Below, one piece after another: positions 25,898 to 35,105 of a stretch of 64,000 nt of DNA. The translations under genes were made by a program, and so were the position numbers. Numbering within the stretch: position 1 is the stretch's first letter; every line of letters starts with the position of its first letter. Source of the DNA: Streptomyces sp. Je 1-369 (GTDB lineage: Bacteria; Actinomycetota; Actinomycetes; Streptomycetales; Streptomycetaceae). The stretch spans positions 8,172,515 to 8,236,514 of the forward strand of contig NZ_CP101750.1 in assembly GCF_026810505.1 (NCBI RefSeq), given 5' to 3'. The notes beneath the pieces are model-generated. The model made no database searches. It was not told where the DNA came from and worked only from the letters and a program-made list of their open reading frames with translations.

Positions 25898-27037
25898 TCA
25901 GCTGCCCCGAAGACCGACGGCCAGCGTCAGTTCGAGGACCCGCTGTGGCGACGCGAGATCCGGGAACAGCTCCCGCAGCTGCGACATGCGGTACCGGACG
26001 GTCTGGGGATGGACGAACAGCGCCGCCGCCACCTCGTCCCGCCTGCCCTGGTGCAGCAGCCATTCCCGCAGCGTCTCCTCCAGCCGCCGTGCGGTCGCGG
26101 CAGGCAGGGGCCGCAACGGTGCGAGGGCCCGGGCGCGCAGGTCCGCGAACGCGTCCACGTCGGCGCTGAGCACCAGCTCGGGCAGGTGGTCCTCGGTGTC
26201 GCGGATGTCGGAGGAGAGGGAGCGCGCGCGTACGGCTCGTGCGTACGAGGCGGACGCGCGAGTCCACGGCCGGGCCGGGCCGACCACGGCGGTGCGGTCG
26301 GTCAGCTGCCGCAGGAGGCGTGACCGGTCGGCGTCGGGGACGAGCAGCACACCGGTGGCGTCCGGCAGATCGTCGAGGACGAGGGTGCTCGGGTCGAGGG
26401 TGCGGTAGGCGGGCCGGGCCTGGGCGGCGGGGAGCAGGACCGCGGTCAGCGAATCCGGGGGCTGCCACCCGGCCCGTTGCGCAGAGGCAAGCAGCACGTC
26501 CGGGCTCGCGCCGGCGAGGAGGTCGCGGGCCAGGACTTCCAGGTGGCGCTCGTGGGCCCTGCCCCGGGCGGCCAGCTCGTCGGCGTGGCCCGCGGCGCTC
26601 GCGGCGGAGAGCTCGTCGATGTAGGCGAAGGTCAGCTCGGCGAACTTGGCGACCTCGGCGGCGGGCAGACCCGCGGGTACGGCGCCCGCTGCCAGGCATC
26701 GCCAGGCCACCCGGGCGCCGACGCGGTAGGCGCCGAGCAGGGCGTCCATCGAACGGCCGTCGCGCACCTCACCGCGGCCCAGCTCGTAGGCCGCGTCACC
26801 GGCGTCGCCGCCCGTGGCGTTCCCGCTGGCGAGGTCCAGATAGTGCCCCAGGGCGGTGCGGACGGCTCGGCGGATGGTGCCGCCCATGCGGCCCGAAAGG
26901 GCGTTGGCGTAGGGAGGGACCTCGTCGATGATCGCCTGGACGATTTCGTCGGCGGTGGTCTTCAGCGCGGCCCGAATGGCGGTGACCGTCGTCTCATCCA
27001 GGGCCAGTTCGCTGACCCTCCGGATTGCATGGCTCAC
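25898..27037 (-). CDS. PucR-type transcriptional regulator
   Basis: The roughly 379-residue protein has the long helical N-terminal domain and central GGDEF-like region of the PucR/CdaR group. It ends in the HTH_30 domain (LREWLLHQGRRDEVAAALFV and HPQTVRYRMSQLRELFPDL). Such proteins control neighbouring catabolic or lipid genes. GTG at 27037 with AGGGAAC seven bases upstream is preferred; ATG at 27058 is an alternative. It is divergent from the ferredoxin-reductase/desaturase pair. The direct and inverted repeats between them are likely its operator, so control of membrane lipid desaturation is inferred. Confidence 0.88.
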   Translation of the reverse strand: MSHAIRRVSELALDETTVTAIRAALKTTADEIVQAIIDEVPPYANALSGRMGGTIRRAVRTALGHYLDLASGNATGGDAGDAAYELGRGEVRDGRSMDALLGAYRVGARVAWRCLAAGAVPAGLPAAEVAKFAELTFAYIDELSAASAAGHADELAARGRAHERHLEVLARDLLAGASPDVLLASAQRAGWQPPDSLTAVLLPAAQARPAYRTLDPSTLVLDDLPDATGVLLVPDADRSRLLRQLTDRTAVVGPARPWTRASASYARAVRARSLSSDIRDTEDHLPELVLSADVDAFADLRARALAPLRPLPAATARRLEETLREWLLHQGRRDEVAAALFVHPQTVRYRMSQLRELFPDLASPQRVLELTLAVGLRGS

Positions 27038-27072
27038 GTTTTTGTTCCCTGCGAACAATTCAGTCGACCAGA

Positions 27073-27104
27073 TTTACGTCCTGCGGTCAGGACTTTACGC
27101 CCTG
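27073..27104. promoter_or_regulatory. Operator-like direct and inverted repeats before the desaturase operon
   Basis: TTTACGTCCTG and TTTACGCCCTG recur 21 bases apart, about two helical turns. Between them GTCCTG-CGGT-CAGGAC forms a palindrome (27078-27093). They lie in the short gap between the PucR-type gene and the ferredoxin reductase, 20-50 bases before the latter's start, where a regulator would overlap the promoter. Confidence 0.45.
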
Positions 27105-27124
27105 AGGCGCAGCAAGCTGTAGCC

Positions 27125-28180
27125 ATGACGAGTACAGCCCTCCGCAGCAGGGCGTGGAAACTGCTGGAGATGGTGACGACGCCGCTGTTGCCGTCGGACT
27201 ACCTCGACCTGGCCAGCCCGCTGCGTGCGGGCGCTGACCTGCGGGGGCGCATCGAGGCCGTGCACCCCGAGACGGGTGACGCCGCGACCATCGTGATCAG
27301 ACCGGGACGGGACTGGCGCGGCCACACGGCCGGTCAGTACGTGCGGGTCGGGGTCGACGTCGACGGGGTGCGCCTGTGGCGTGCCTACTCCCTCACCTCG
27401 CCGACACACCGCCGGGACGGCCGCGTCACGATCACCGTGAAGGCGATCCCGGACGGCAAGGTCAGCAACCATCTGGTCCGCAGGGCGAAACCGGGCACAC
27501 TGATCCAGCTCGACCAGCCGACCGGTGACTTCGTGCTGCCGCGGGCCAAGCCCGCCAAGGTGCTCTACCTGACGGGCGGCAGCGGCATCACGCCCGTCAT
27601 GGGCATGCTGCGCGACAGCGAGTTCGACGACGCCGTCATGATCCACTGCGCGCCGCGGCCGCAGGACGTGATCTTCCGCGACGAACTGCACGGTCTGGTC
27701 GCGGACAAGAAGCTGCGGCTCACCGAGGTGCACACCGACACGGACGGCATGCTCGACATCGCCCGTCTCGACGAACTCGTGCCCGACTGGACCGAGCGCG
27801 AGACCTGGGCCTGCGGGCCCGCGGGCCTGCTCGACGCCGCAGAGGAGCACTGGAACGAGCACGGCGTACAGGAGCGCCTGCACACCGAACGCTTCCGCCC
27901 CAGCATCGTCGTCGCCGGTGACGGCGGCGAGGTCACGTTCAGCGCCACCGGCACGTCCGTCGACGCGGACGGCGCCACGCCGCTCCTTGACGTCGGCGAG
28001 GAGGCCGGCGTGCTCATGCCCTCCGGGTGCCGCATGGGCATCTGCTTCGGCTGCGTCACGCCGCTCAAGGCGGGCGCCGTCCGCGACCTGCGCACCGGCG
28101 AGATCACCGAGGCCGATCCCGGCGTCCTCATCCAGACCTGCGTGTCCGCCGCGGCGGGCCCCTGCGACATCGAACGGTAG
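27125..28180 (+). CDS. Ferredoxin reductase with C-terminal 2Fe-2S domain
   Basis: The 351-residue protein has an FAD-binding domain (RAYSLTSPTH), an NAD(P)-binding domain (LYLTGGSGITPVMGML, TWACGPAGLLD), and a C-terminal plant-type ferredoxin domain with CRMGICFGC and a downstream Cys (QTCVSA). It passes electrons from NAD(P)H to the adjacent desaturase; Mycobacterium has the same pairing (Rv3230c/DesA3). Its stop TAG overlaps the ribosome site of the desaturase gene, so the two are co-translated. Confidence 0.93.
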   Translation: MTSTALRSRAWKLLEMVTTPLLPSDYLDLASPLRAGADLRGRIEAVHPETGDAATIVIRPGRDWRGHTAGQYVRVGVDVDGVRLWRAYSLTSPTHRRDGRVTITVKAIPDGKVSNHLVRRAKPGTLIQLDQPTGDFVLPRAKPAKVLYLTGGSGITPVMGMLRDSEFDDAVMIHCAPRPQDVIFRDELHGLVADKKLRLTEVHTDTDGMLDIARLDELVPDWTERETWACGPAGLLDAAEEHWNEHGVQERLHTERFRPSIVVAGDGGEVTFSATGTSVDADGATPLLDVGEEAGVLMPSGCRMGICFGCVTPLKAGAVRDLRTGEITEADPGVLIQTCVSAAAGPCDIER

Positions 28181-28187
28181 GAGCATT

Positions 28188-29306
28188 TTGACCGCCATCG
28201 ACCCCACCGCCCACCTGACCGCGGAGCAGATCGAGGAGCTCGGCCGCGAGCTGGACGCGATCCGCGACGAGGTGATCGCCGGGCGCGGCGAGAAAGACGC
28301 CGCCTACATCCGTAAGGTCATCGCGGCGCAGCGCAAGCTCGAGCTGGTAAGCAGGGGCGTGCTGCTGTTCTCGAGCTTCCCGCCCGCCTGGCTGATCGGA
28401 ACCGCAGGACTGTCCGTGGCGAAGATCATGGACAACATGGAGATCGGCCACAACGTCCTGCACGGCCAGTGGGACTGGATGCGGGACCCGAAGATCCACT
28501 CCACCACCTGGGAGTGGGACCACGTCTCGCCGTCCGAGCAGTGGAAGCACTCGCACAACGAACTGCACCACACGTACACCAACGTGATCGGCAAGGACAA
28601 CGACCTCGGCTACGGCATCATGCGCGTCGACGAGGACCAGAAGTGGCACCCGGTCCACCTCGGCCAGCCGCTGTGGAACCTCATCAACGCCTGCTTCTTC
28701 GAGTACGGCATCGCGGCGTACGACCTGGAGCTCGGCAAGAACCTGGAGAAGCGCCGCCGCAAGAGCCCGGAGTTCCGCGCGCGGGCCAAGGCCGTGGGCC
28801 GCAAGATCCGCAAGCAGGTGCTCAAGGACTACGTGATCCACCCGCTCCTGTCGGGCCCGTCCTTCCTCCCCACGCTCGGCGCCACGTTCACCGCGAACCT
28901 GGTCCGCAACATCTGGTCCCACTCGGTGATCATGTGCGGGCACTTCCCCGAGGGCGTGCAGGTCTTCGAGCGCCGGTCGATCAAGGGCGAGACGCGCGGC
29001 CAGTGGTACCTGCGCCAGATGATGGGCTCGGCGAACATCAGCGGCAGCAAGGCCATGCACTTCATGACCGGCAACCTGTCCCACCAGATCGAGCACCACC
29101 TGTTCCCGGACCTGCCGAGCAACCGGTACGCAGAGGTCGCGGTGAAGGTGCGCGCGCTCTTCGAGAAGTACGAGCTGGAGTACGTCACCGGGCCGCTGCC
29201 CAAGCAGGTGTTCTCCGCGTGGCACAAGGTCTTCCGGCTCTCCCTGCCGAACAAGAAGCCCAAGGTGACGACGCCGCACCGCGAGCGCGAGCTCGTCGCG
29301 GCCTGA
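28188..29306 (+). CDS. Membrane fatty acid desaturase
   Basis: The 372-residue membrane diiron enzyme has the three histidine boxes in order: HNVLHGQWDW, HSHNELHHTYTN and HQIEHHLFPDLPSN. Members desaturate acyl-CoA or lipid-bound chains, probably at delta-9 here, with electrons from the upstream reductase. The TTG start at 28188 has TAGGAG five bases before it and continues the operon without a gap. A GC hairpin follows the stop. Lipid fluidity control through the PucR-type protein is inferred. Confidence 0.92.
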   Translation: MTAIDPTAHLTAEQIEELGRELDAIRDEVIAGRGEKDAAYIRKVIAAQRKLELVSRGVLLFSSFPPAWLIGTAGLSVAKIMDNMEIGHNVLHGQWDWMRDPKIHSTTWEWDHVSPSEQWKHSHNELHHTYTNVIGKDNDLGYGIMRVDEDQKWHPVHLGQPLWNLINACFFEYGIAAYDLELGKNLEKRRRKSPEFRARAKAVGRKIRKQVLKDYVIHPLLSGPSFLPTLGATFTANLVRNIWSHSVIMCGHFPEGVQVFERRSIKGETRGQWYLRQMMGSANISGSKAMHFMTGNLSHQIEHHLFPDLPSNRYAEVAVKVRALFEKYELEYVTGPLPKQVFSAWHKVFRLSLPNKKPKVTTPHRERELVAA

Positions 29307-29319
29307 TCGAGGGAATGAC

Positions 29320-29348
29320 GGGCGGGCTCGCAGGACCGCCGCCCGCCC
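29320..29348. terminator. Terminator-like hairpin between convergent genes
   Basis: An 8-bp stem GGGCGGGC/GCCCGCCC with a 13-base loop lies 14 bases after the desaturase stop, between convergent desaturase and aldo-keto reductase genes. No U-tract follows, as is common in Streptomyces. Confidence 0.5.
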
Positions 29349-29404
29349 TCAGGTTCGAAACCGTCCGAGGGCGGCAGCTCGTTGACCGGTGCCTCGGCGG
29401 TGGA

Positions 29405-30466
29405 TCAGCGGCGCGGCTCGATCTTCAGGTCGCCGCTGTTCGACCTGCGGCCCCTCTCACCGGCGAGGAAGTCGTGCGGGAAGCCGAGGTCGATCGCGCC
29501 GGCCTCTTCGAGGCGGGACAGTTGCGAGGCGGTGAGATCGACGTCCAGGGCGCCCAGATTGTCCTTCAGCTGCGCGGGCGTGCGGGCGCCGATGATCGGG
29601 GCCGTCACTCCCGGTCTCCGCAGGGGCCACGCCAGCCCGACCTGGCCGGGGGTCCTGCCCTGCTCCGCGGCGACCTCCCGCACGACATCCGCGATGGCGA
29701 GATTGCGTTCCGTGAGCGCGCCGTTCGCGAGGTTGAACCCCTTGCGGGTGCCGTCCGCGCGGGCTTGCGCCGCGGTCAGGTCGGCGCGACTGTATTTGCC
29801 GGTGAGCACGCCGCCGGCCAGCGGGGAGAACGGGACCACGCCCAGTCCCATCTCGCGTGCCATGGGAATCAGGTCGCGTTCCGCGGTGCGCTCGATCAGG
29901 TTGTACTCGGTCTGCAACGCGACCAGCGGCGACCAGCCGCGCAGATCGGCGATCGCCTGCATCCGGGAGACCTGCCAGGCCGGGACGTTGCAGATCCCCA
30001 CGTACAGCACCTTTCCCTGCCGGACCAGGTCGTCCATGGCGCGCAGAAATTCCTCGACCGGCGTCGTGAAGTCCCACACGTGCAGGTAGAGCAGGTCGAT
30101 GTAGTCCGTGTTCAGCCGGCGCAGACTGGCCTCCACCGAAGCGAGGAGCGCTTTGCGGTGATTGCCCCCGGAATTCGGATCGCCGGGCCGGCGCAGCGTC
30201 GAGAACTTCGTCGCCAGCACCAGGCTTTCGCGGCTGCCGCGCGTGAACTCGCCCAGCAGGCGCTCCGAACTGCCGTCGGTATACGTGCTGGCGGTGTCGA
30301 TGAAGTTGCCGCCGCGCTCGACGTACAGGTCGAACAGCTTGCGCGCCTCGTCCCGCTCGGCACCCCACCCCCACTCGGTGCCGAAGGTCGCCGCTCCCAG
30401 CGCCAGCGGTGAGACCCGTAGCCCGGAACGGCCCAATAGCCGATATGTGTCCAGCGTGAGCGACAT
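29405..30466 (-). CDS. Aldo/keto reductase
   Basis: The 353-residue protein has the AKR barrel with the catalytic tetrad positions: Asp and Tyr in GGNFIDTASTYTDGSSERLL, Lys in LVLATKFSTLRRP, and His in DLLYLHVWDF. The C-terminal NADP site (PIIGARTPAQLKDNLGAL) is present. It reduces aldehydes or ketones with NADPH; this subgroup (YajO/potassium-channel beta-like) has broad substrates. The minus-strand ATG has a GGAGAG site. It is divergent from the MmyB-type regulator, a common arrangement in which the regulator controls the reductase. Confidence 0.92.
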   Translation of the reverse strand: MSLTLDTYRLLGRSGLRVSPLALGAATFGTEWGWGAERDEARKLFDLYVERGGNFIDTASTYTDGSSERLLGEFTRGSRESLVLATKFSTLRRPGDPNSGGNHRKALLASVEASLRRLNTDYIDLLYLHVWDFTTPVEEFLRAMDDLVRQGKVLYVGICNVPAWQVSRMQAIADLRGWSPLVALQTEYNLIERTAERDLIPMAREMGLGVVPFSPLAGGVLTGKYSRADLTAAQARADGTRKGFNLANGALTERNLAIADVVREVAAEQGRTPGQVGLAWPLRRPGVTAPIIGARTPAQLKDNLGALDVDLTASQLSRLEEAGAIDLGFPHDFLAGERGRRSNSGDLKIEPRR

Positions 30467-30586
30467 CGTGCTCTCCTGTGCTTGTGATCCGTTGCCGGAA
30501 CCAAGCCTGCGACCGCCGCGAAGCGGGGGTAAGGGAGAGGAGTTCCTGGGAAAGCCGGTCCTACCCTGGCGGTAGCATCGAACACG

Positions 30587-31417
30587 ATGACGCGCACCGT
30601 GGACACCACACAGGAGTTGGCCGCGTTCCTGCGCACCCGGCGGGAGCGCCTGGACCCGCACGATGTCGGTCTGCCGACGCGCCGGCGGCCCCGACGGACC
30701 CCGGGACTGCGCCGCGAAGAAGTCGCCGAACTGGCCGGCATCAGCATCGACTACGTCGTACGGCTGGAACAGGGCCGCGGCCTGCGCCCCTCCGCAGACG
30801 TGTTGGAAGCGTTGTCCCGAGCGCTGCGACTGACCCCCGACGAACACCTCTATCTCTTCGATCTGGCCCAGCACCGGCCCCGTAAAGCCGGAAAGCCTGC
30901 CACCACGGCGCCGCCACAACTGGCCCGGCTGGTCGCCGACCTGTCGCCGTTGCCCGCCATGCTGATGAACCACCGCTACGACATCGTGGCCTGGAACGAC
31001 GAAATAGCGAGACTGCTGCTGGATTTCGACACGCTTCCGCCGTCGCAGCGCAATGCGATGTGGCTGTGCCTCATGCATCCGGGAACGCGCGATTTGTATG
31101 CCGACCGAGAACTCGTCGTACGGGAGGGCGTCGCCCATCTGCGCGCCGCGTGGGCCGCGTATCCCGAGGACCGGGAGTTGGCCGATCGCATCGCCGAATT
31201 CACCGCTCGGGACGCGGAATTCGCGCGCATGTGGGGCGAGCGGGACGTCAAGGTCAACGGCCGCGGGCAGAAGGTGTTGCGGCATCCCGACGTCGGCGTG
31301 CTCGCGGTGGAATTCGAAGTCCTCGCGCCACTCCAGGATCCGGAACAGCGGTTGGTGATCTACCGTGCCGCTGACGCGGAGGCTCAGTCGGCACTGGACC
31401 GGTTGCGCCAACGGTGA
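30587..31417 (+). CDS. XRE-family regulator with MmyB ligand-binding domain
   Basis: The 276-residue protein has an N-terminal helix-turn-helix (TPGLRREEVAELAGISIDYV, then LEQGRGLRPS). A C-terminal MmyB-like PAS domain follows (PLPAMLMNHRYDIVAWN, ARLLLDFDTLP, VLRHPDVGVLAVEFEVL). Members bind fatty-acid-like ligands and act on an adjacent divergent oxidoreductase gene, which here is the aldo/keto reductase. The 120-base divergent gap should hold the shared operator, but no clear palindrome was noticed. Confidence 0.9.
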   Translation: MTRTVDTTQELAAFLRTRRERLDPHDVGLPTRRRPRRTPGLRREEVAELAGISIDYVVRLEQGRGLRPSADVLEALSRALRLTPDEHLYLFDLAQHRPRKAGKPATTAPPQLARLVADLSPLPAMLMNHRYDIVAWNDEIARLLLDFDTLPPSQRNAMWLCLMHPGTRDLYADRELVVREGVAHLRAAWAAYPEDRELADRIAEFTARDAEFARMWGERDVKVNGRGQKVLRHPDVGVLAVEFEVLAPLQDPEQRLVIYRAADAEAQSALDRLRQR

Positions 31418-31530
31418 GCCGCGGAGTTGCCGAGGTCTGCCATGTAGCGATTTCCCCCATGACCCAGACATGCTGGGAGACCCTCCGGTGGGGAGCCGGG
31501 GGCGAGACCTCTTTCCGAGTGGGGGAAAAA

Positions 31531-32640
31531 ATGAGCAGACACACAGACCGGAGCACCAGACGCGTGCGGCGTGCATTAAGGGCGGCGGTCGTGATGGGCG
31601 CGGTCATCACGGCGCTGCCCGGAGTCGCTTCGGCCGAGCCCGCCGACGGTGCCGGTAACAGCAGTGTCGGCGTCGGTGTCGAGAGAGTCAGTGTCGCGGC
31701 TGACGGCACCCAGTTGGACCGCGATTCCACCGGTGGCGCGATCACGACCGACGGCCGCCGCATCGTCTTCTCGTCGTCGGCGACCAACGCCACGCCGGGC
31801 AACGCCGCCGGAAGTGAAAGGGTGTACCTGCGCGACGAGCCGTCGGGGCAGCTCAAGAGCGTGGGCAGCTACCCCGTCGACTCGCCGGTGATCAGCGGTG
31901 ATGGCGAATACGCCGCCTACTGGGTGCTGTTGTTCAGGGACACCAAGGTCAAGCTGGCCCAGTGGACCGCGGGCAGCTCGATCGGCCTCAACTGTGATGC
32001 CCTCAACTGCAGTCAGCCTTCGCTGAGCGGCGACGGTCGCTACGTCGCCAATGTCGCCACCATCGGCCGACCCTCGACCAGTCAGCGCATCGACGTATGG
32101 GACTGGCAGGCCAACACCAAGCAGGAACTCGCCTGGTTCGCCCACACCGCACCGTCCCGCCCGTCCATCAGCGGTGACGGCCGCTTCGTCGCCTACCAGG
32201 ACGGCAAGACCAAGGACGTCTTCCTGTGGGACGGGGACCACGGCTCCACCTCGGAACCGATCGAGGGCCCCTCCAAGGAGGCGACGATCGTCCAGATCAG
32301 CGAGGACGGCAGCAAGGTCGTCTACCTCTCCGGCTCCGACACCTACGTCCACGACGTGAGCTCGGGCACGGCCCGACGCATCCCGGACGTCAAGGGCCTG
32401 GCCATCGACCCCACCGGCGCCCATCTGCTGTACGCCCCGAACGACACGACCGGACCGTCCCTCGTGCTGCGCGACCTGACGTCGGACACCGACCAGGTGG
32501 TCTCGGACCGGCCGGCCTCGGCAGAGGTCGACGCGGTCAGCACCGGCGGGCACGACGTGGTCTTCGAGTCCACGGCCGACGACATCGTGCCCGGCGACAC
32601 CAACGGCAAGTCGGACGTCTTCCTGCGCCGCTTCTCCTGA
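31531..32640 (+). CDS. Secreted TolB-like beta-propeller protein
   Basis: The 369-residue protein has a twin-Arg-bearing signal peptide (RRVRRALRAAVVMGAVITAL, cleaved after GVASA). Repeated PD40/WD40-like blades follow, marked by GGAITTDGRRIVFSS, VISGDGEYAAYW, SLSGDGRYVANV, SISGDGRFVAYQDG and ISEDGSKVVYLS. It probably folds as a beta-propeller outside the membrane and binds proteins or ligands; no catalytic residues are visible. GGGGGA precedes the ATG. Confidence 0.85.
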   Translation: MSRHTDRSTRRVRRALRAAVVMGAVITALPGVASAEPADGAGNSSVGVGVERVSVAADGTQLDRDSTGGAITTDGRRIVFSSSATNATPGNAAGSERVYLRDEPSGQLKSVGSYPVDSPVISGDGEYAAYWVLLFRDTKVKLAQWTAGSSIGLNCDALNCSQPSLSGDGRYVANVATIGRPSTSQRIDVWDWQANTKQELAWFAHTAPSRPSISGDGRFVAYQDGKTKDVFLWDGDHGSTSEPIEGPSKEATIVQISEDGSKVVYLSGSDTYVHDVSSGTARRIPDVKGLAIDPTGAHLLYAPNDTTGPSLVLRDLTSDTDQVVSDRPASAEVDAVSTGGHDVVFESTADDIVPGDTNGKSDVFLRRFS

Positions 32641-32777
32641 TCGTCCGGTCCCGACCGTCCAGTCCTGACGCTCCAGCGCGACGAGGGTGACGTCGGGGAA
32701 CCGCCAGCTCCGCCCGTGCGTGCACAGCCTGTTCCACTGACAGCCGTGTCACCACAGGCCTACCCAGGGCGGAACCC

Positions 32778-32987
32778 ATGACCTCGCGGAACACCACGGC
32801 CGCAGCCACCCACCCCTCCGGCGGAGACGGGCCGCCGGGCCCGTCTCCCTCGGTGCGGTGGCTCGCGGTCGCCGCCGCACCCGGCTACTGGCTCGTGCTG
32901 GTGTCCCGGGTCCTCGTCGCCGCGCTCACGGTCCTGGCCCTTCGCGTCCACTCAGCCCGACGCCTCGACCCGCCCGCGCGCACCTGA
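32778..32987 (+). CDS. Small hypothetical membrane protein
   Basis: The 69-residue frame has a Pro/Gly-rich N-terminus and one hydrophobic segment (WLAVAAAPGYWLVLVSRVLV). A GGCGGAA site lies before the ATG. Its last 36 bases overlap the 3' end of the convergent FAD/methyltransferase gene, which weakens the call. No family recognised. Confidence 0.35.
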   Translation: MTSRNTTAAATHPSGGDGPPGPSPSVRWLAVAAAPGYWLVLVSRVLVAALTVLALRVHSARRLDPPART

Positions 32988-35084
32988 CCCGGCGGCCTCG
33001 CCGACCGCGACGTACACCCAGCCGCCGTACCGGGTCAGCACGCGGTGGCGGGCGGCGCCCTCCTGGATCGGTTCCCACGGATGGCGCTGGACCATACTGG
33101 TGTCGCCGCCGAACGGGGCGATCATCGGGCCGAGCGCGGGGATGAGCCGGTCCGGCCACCAGCGCGGCAGCCGGTAGTCGAGGACCACCCAGCGCCCGCC
33201 GGGAGCGAGTGCCTCGTAGCCGCGCTCGATCACCTTGGCGTACTCGCTGATGAGGGTCAGCGAGAAGCAGGCGGAGATCCCGCGGACGTTCTCCGGGTAC
33301 TCGTACGTCGTCAGATCGGCCTGGACCAGGGAGACTTGGGACAGTCCGGCGCGCCGTACCCGGTCCTCCGCCTGTTCCAGCATGGCGTCGGTGAGGTCCA
33401 CGCCGATCACCCGGCCGGTCGGCCCCACGGCCTCGGCGAGCATCGGCAGGTTGTGGCCCGTGCCGCAGCCCGCGTCGACGACCGTGTCGCCGGGGCGCAA
33501 CGCCAGCTGCTCCAGCGCCAGGTGTTTGTAGGCCATCGTGCGCTGGCCGATGAGGTAGAGGCGGTTGGAGGTGAGGTCGTAGCGTTTGGCTCGCTTGCGG
33601 TAGACCTTCACCATGCGTTCGGACTCGGTGGTCATGGGCTCTCCTCGGGTGGGCGGCGGGCCGGTCCGGGCGGGGGCGGGGAGCGGGGCGGCCGGGGACG
33701 GCGGGTTTCTGGGGCCGCGCAGGACCGAGGCCAGCACCCTCGGCCTGAGTACGGCCCGGGGCGGGGCCAGCAGGTGCGTCATGTCGAGCAGGGCCATGGC
33801 AACGGTCCGGTCGGTGGTCGCCACCTTCAGGAGCCGGTCGGTGTAGCGCTTGCCGAGCCGTGCGGCGAGCGGCAGTGGACCGTCAGAGGCCCCCGGGTAC
33901 GCCAGATCGGCGTTGCCCGACAGCATCCACGCGGCCTCCACACAGCCCGCGATCGGCTTGCGCAGGGAGCCGGTCAGACCGTCCGGGATCCGGCCGGTGC
34001 CAGGCGTTACGGCCCGCTCCAGGGCCTTGCGCACCACGAGCGCACTCGTACCGGCGACGGAAATACCCTGCCCGTAGGCCGGGTTGAAGGCGCCCACGGC
34101 GTCGCCGAGCACGAGGAAGCGGTCGGGCCAGCGCGTCAGCCGCTCGAAGTGGCGCCAGCGATTCTCCGTACGGCCCGAGCCGTACACGTCACCGAGAGGC
34201 TTCGCGTCGCGGATCGCGTCGTACAGGGCAGTGCTGCGCAGGCCTTTGGCGAAGTCGACGAAGCCCGCGTGGTCGAGCGGCGGACGCTCGCCGCCGAGCC
34301 CTGCCACGGAGACCATCCAGCGGCCGTTCTCGATGGGGTTGAGGATGCCCGAACGGGGCTCCTGCGGTGTGGACTGGAGCAGGATGCACTTCCAGTCGGC
34401 GGTGTTCCCCGGAGCGGGCTCCAGAATGCACGTGGAGTAGGCGCAGCCGGCGTCGACGACGCTCTCGTCGGGCGTGCGGTAGCCGAGCTCCTTGAGCCAG
34501 GCCGGGGCACGGGAACCGCGGCCGGTGGCGTCCACGACCAGGTCGGCCCGCTGCTCGTACGGCCGGCCCCCGTCTGCGCGCGCCCCGGGACGCCGGTCGC
34601 GGAGCAGTACGCCGCGGACCGTGTCGCCCTGTCCGGCCACGAGGCCGACCGCCTCCGTCTCCTCCAGGATCTCCACCGTGGACAGCTGCCGCAGGCGGCG
34701 CCGGACGGCCCAGTCGAGGAGGTCGCGCGAGCCGGACAGGACCATGTGGGGGCCCTCGAAGCGGTCCACCCAGCCGCCCGGCACCATGAGCAGCATGTCC
34801 TGCGGCATGCGGACCTCGACCATGCCCAGGTCACGCAGTTCGCCGAGGAGGCCGGGGAAGAGCACTTCGAGGGAGCGCTGCCCGGCGCCCAGCAGGTTGT
34901 GGGTGTGGCGGGCCTGGGGCACGCCGCGGCGCCACCGCGGTTCGTCCGGGTAGCGGTCGCGCTCCACGAGCGTGACCCGCGCCACGTGCGGGGCCAGCGC
35001 GGCGGCCGCGCAGAGTCCGGCGAGGCTGCCGCCGAGGACGACGGCGTGACTGCCGTCCTGTGGACGGGTGCTGCGGTCGGTCAT
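32952..35084 (-). CDS. FAD-dependent epoxidase-like monooxygenase fused to a SAM methyltransferase
   Basis: One uninterrupted 710-codon frame encodes two enzymes. Residues 1-480 are an FAD monooxygenase of the geranylgeranyl reductase/halogenase-like group (VVLGGSLAGLCAAAALAPHV, LVVDATGRGSRAP, LVLGDAVGAFNPAYGQGIS), the type that epoxidises polyprenyl chains in several terpenoid clusters. A Pro/Ala linker follows. Residues 484-710 are a class I methyltransferase (DTVVDAGCGTGHNLPML, VIGVDLTDAM). The internal ATG at 33635 has its own GAGGAGAG site five bases upstream, so a separate methyltransferase may also be made. It is the last gene of the left arm of the cluster. Confidence 0.85.
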   Translation of the reverse strand: MTDRSTRPQDGSHAVVLGGSLAGLCAAAALAPHVARVTLVERDRYPDEPRWRRGVPQARHTHNLLGAGQRSLEVLFPGLLGELRDLGMVEVRMPQDMLLMVPGGWVDRFEGPHMVLSGSRDLLDWAVRRRLRQLSTVEILEETEAVGLVAGQGDTVRGVLLRDRRPGARADGGRPYEQRADLVVDATGRGSRAPAWLKELGYRTPDESVVDAGCAYSTCILEPAPGNTADWKCILLQSTPQEPRSGILNPIENGRWMVSVAGLGGERPPLDHAGFVDFAKGLRSTALYDAIRDAKPLGDVYGSGRTENRWRHFERLTRWPDRFLVLGDAVGAFNPAYGQGISVAGTSALVVRKALERAVTPGTGRIPDGLTGSLRKPIAGCVEAAWMLSGNADLAYPGASDGPLPLAARLGKRYTDRLLKVATTDRTVAMALLDMTHLLAPPRAVLRPRVLASVLRGPRNPPSPAAPLPAPARTGPPPTRGEPMTTESERMVKVYRKRAKRYDLTSNRLYLIGQRTMAYKHLALEQLALRPGDTVVDAGCGTGHNLPMLAEAVGPTGRVIGVDLTDAMLEQAEDRVRRAGLSQVSLVQADLTTYEYPENVRGISACFSLTLISEYAKVIERGYEALAPGGRWVVLDYRLPRWWPDRLIPALGPMIAPFGGDTSMVQRHPWEPIQEGAARHRVLTRYGGWVYVAVGEAAGSGARGRVEASG

Positions 35085-35105
35085 GTCCTGTCCCCTCCTC
35101 TCGGC

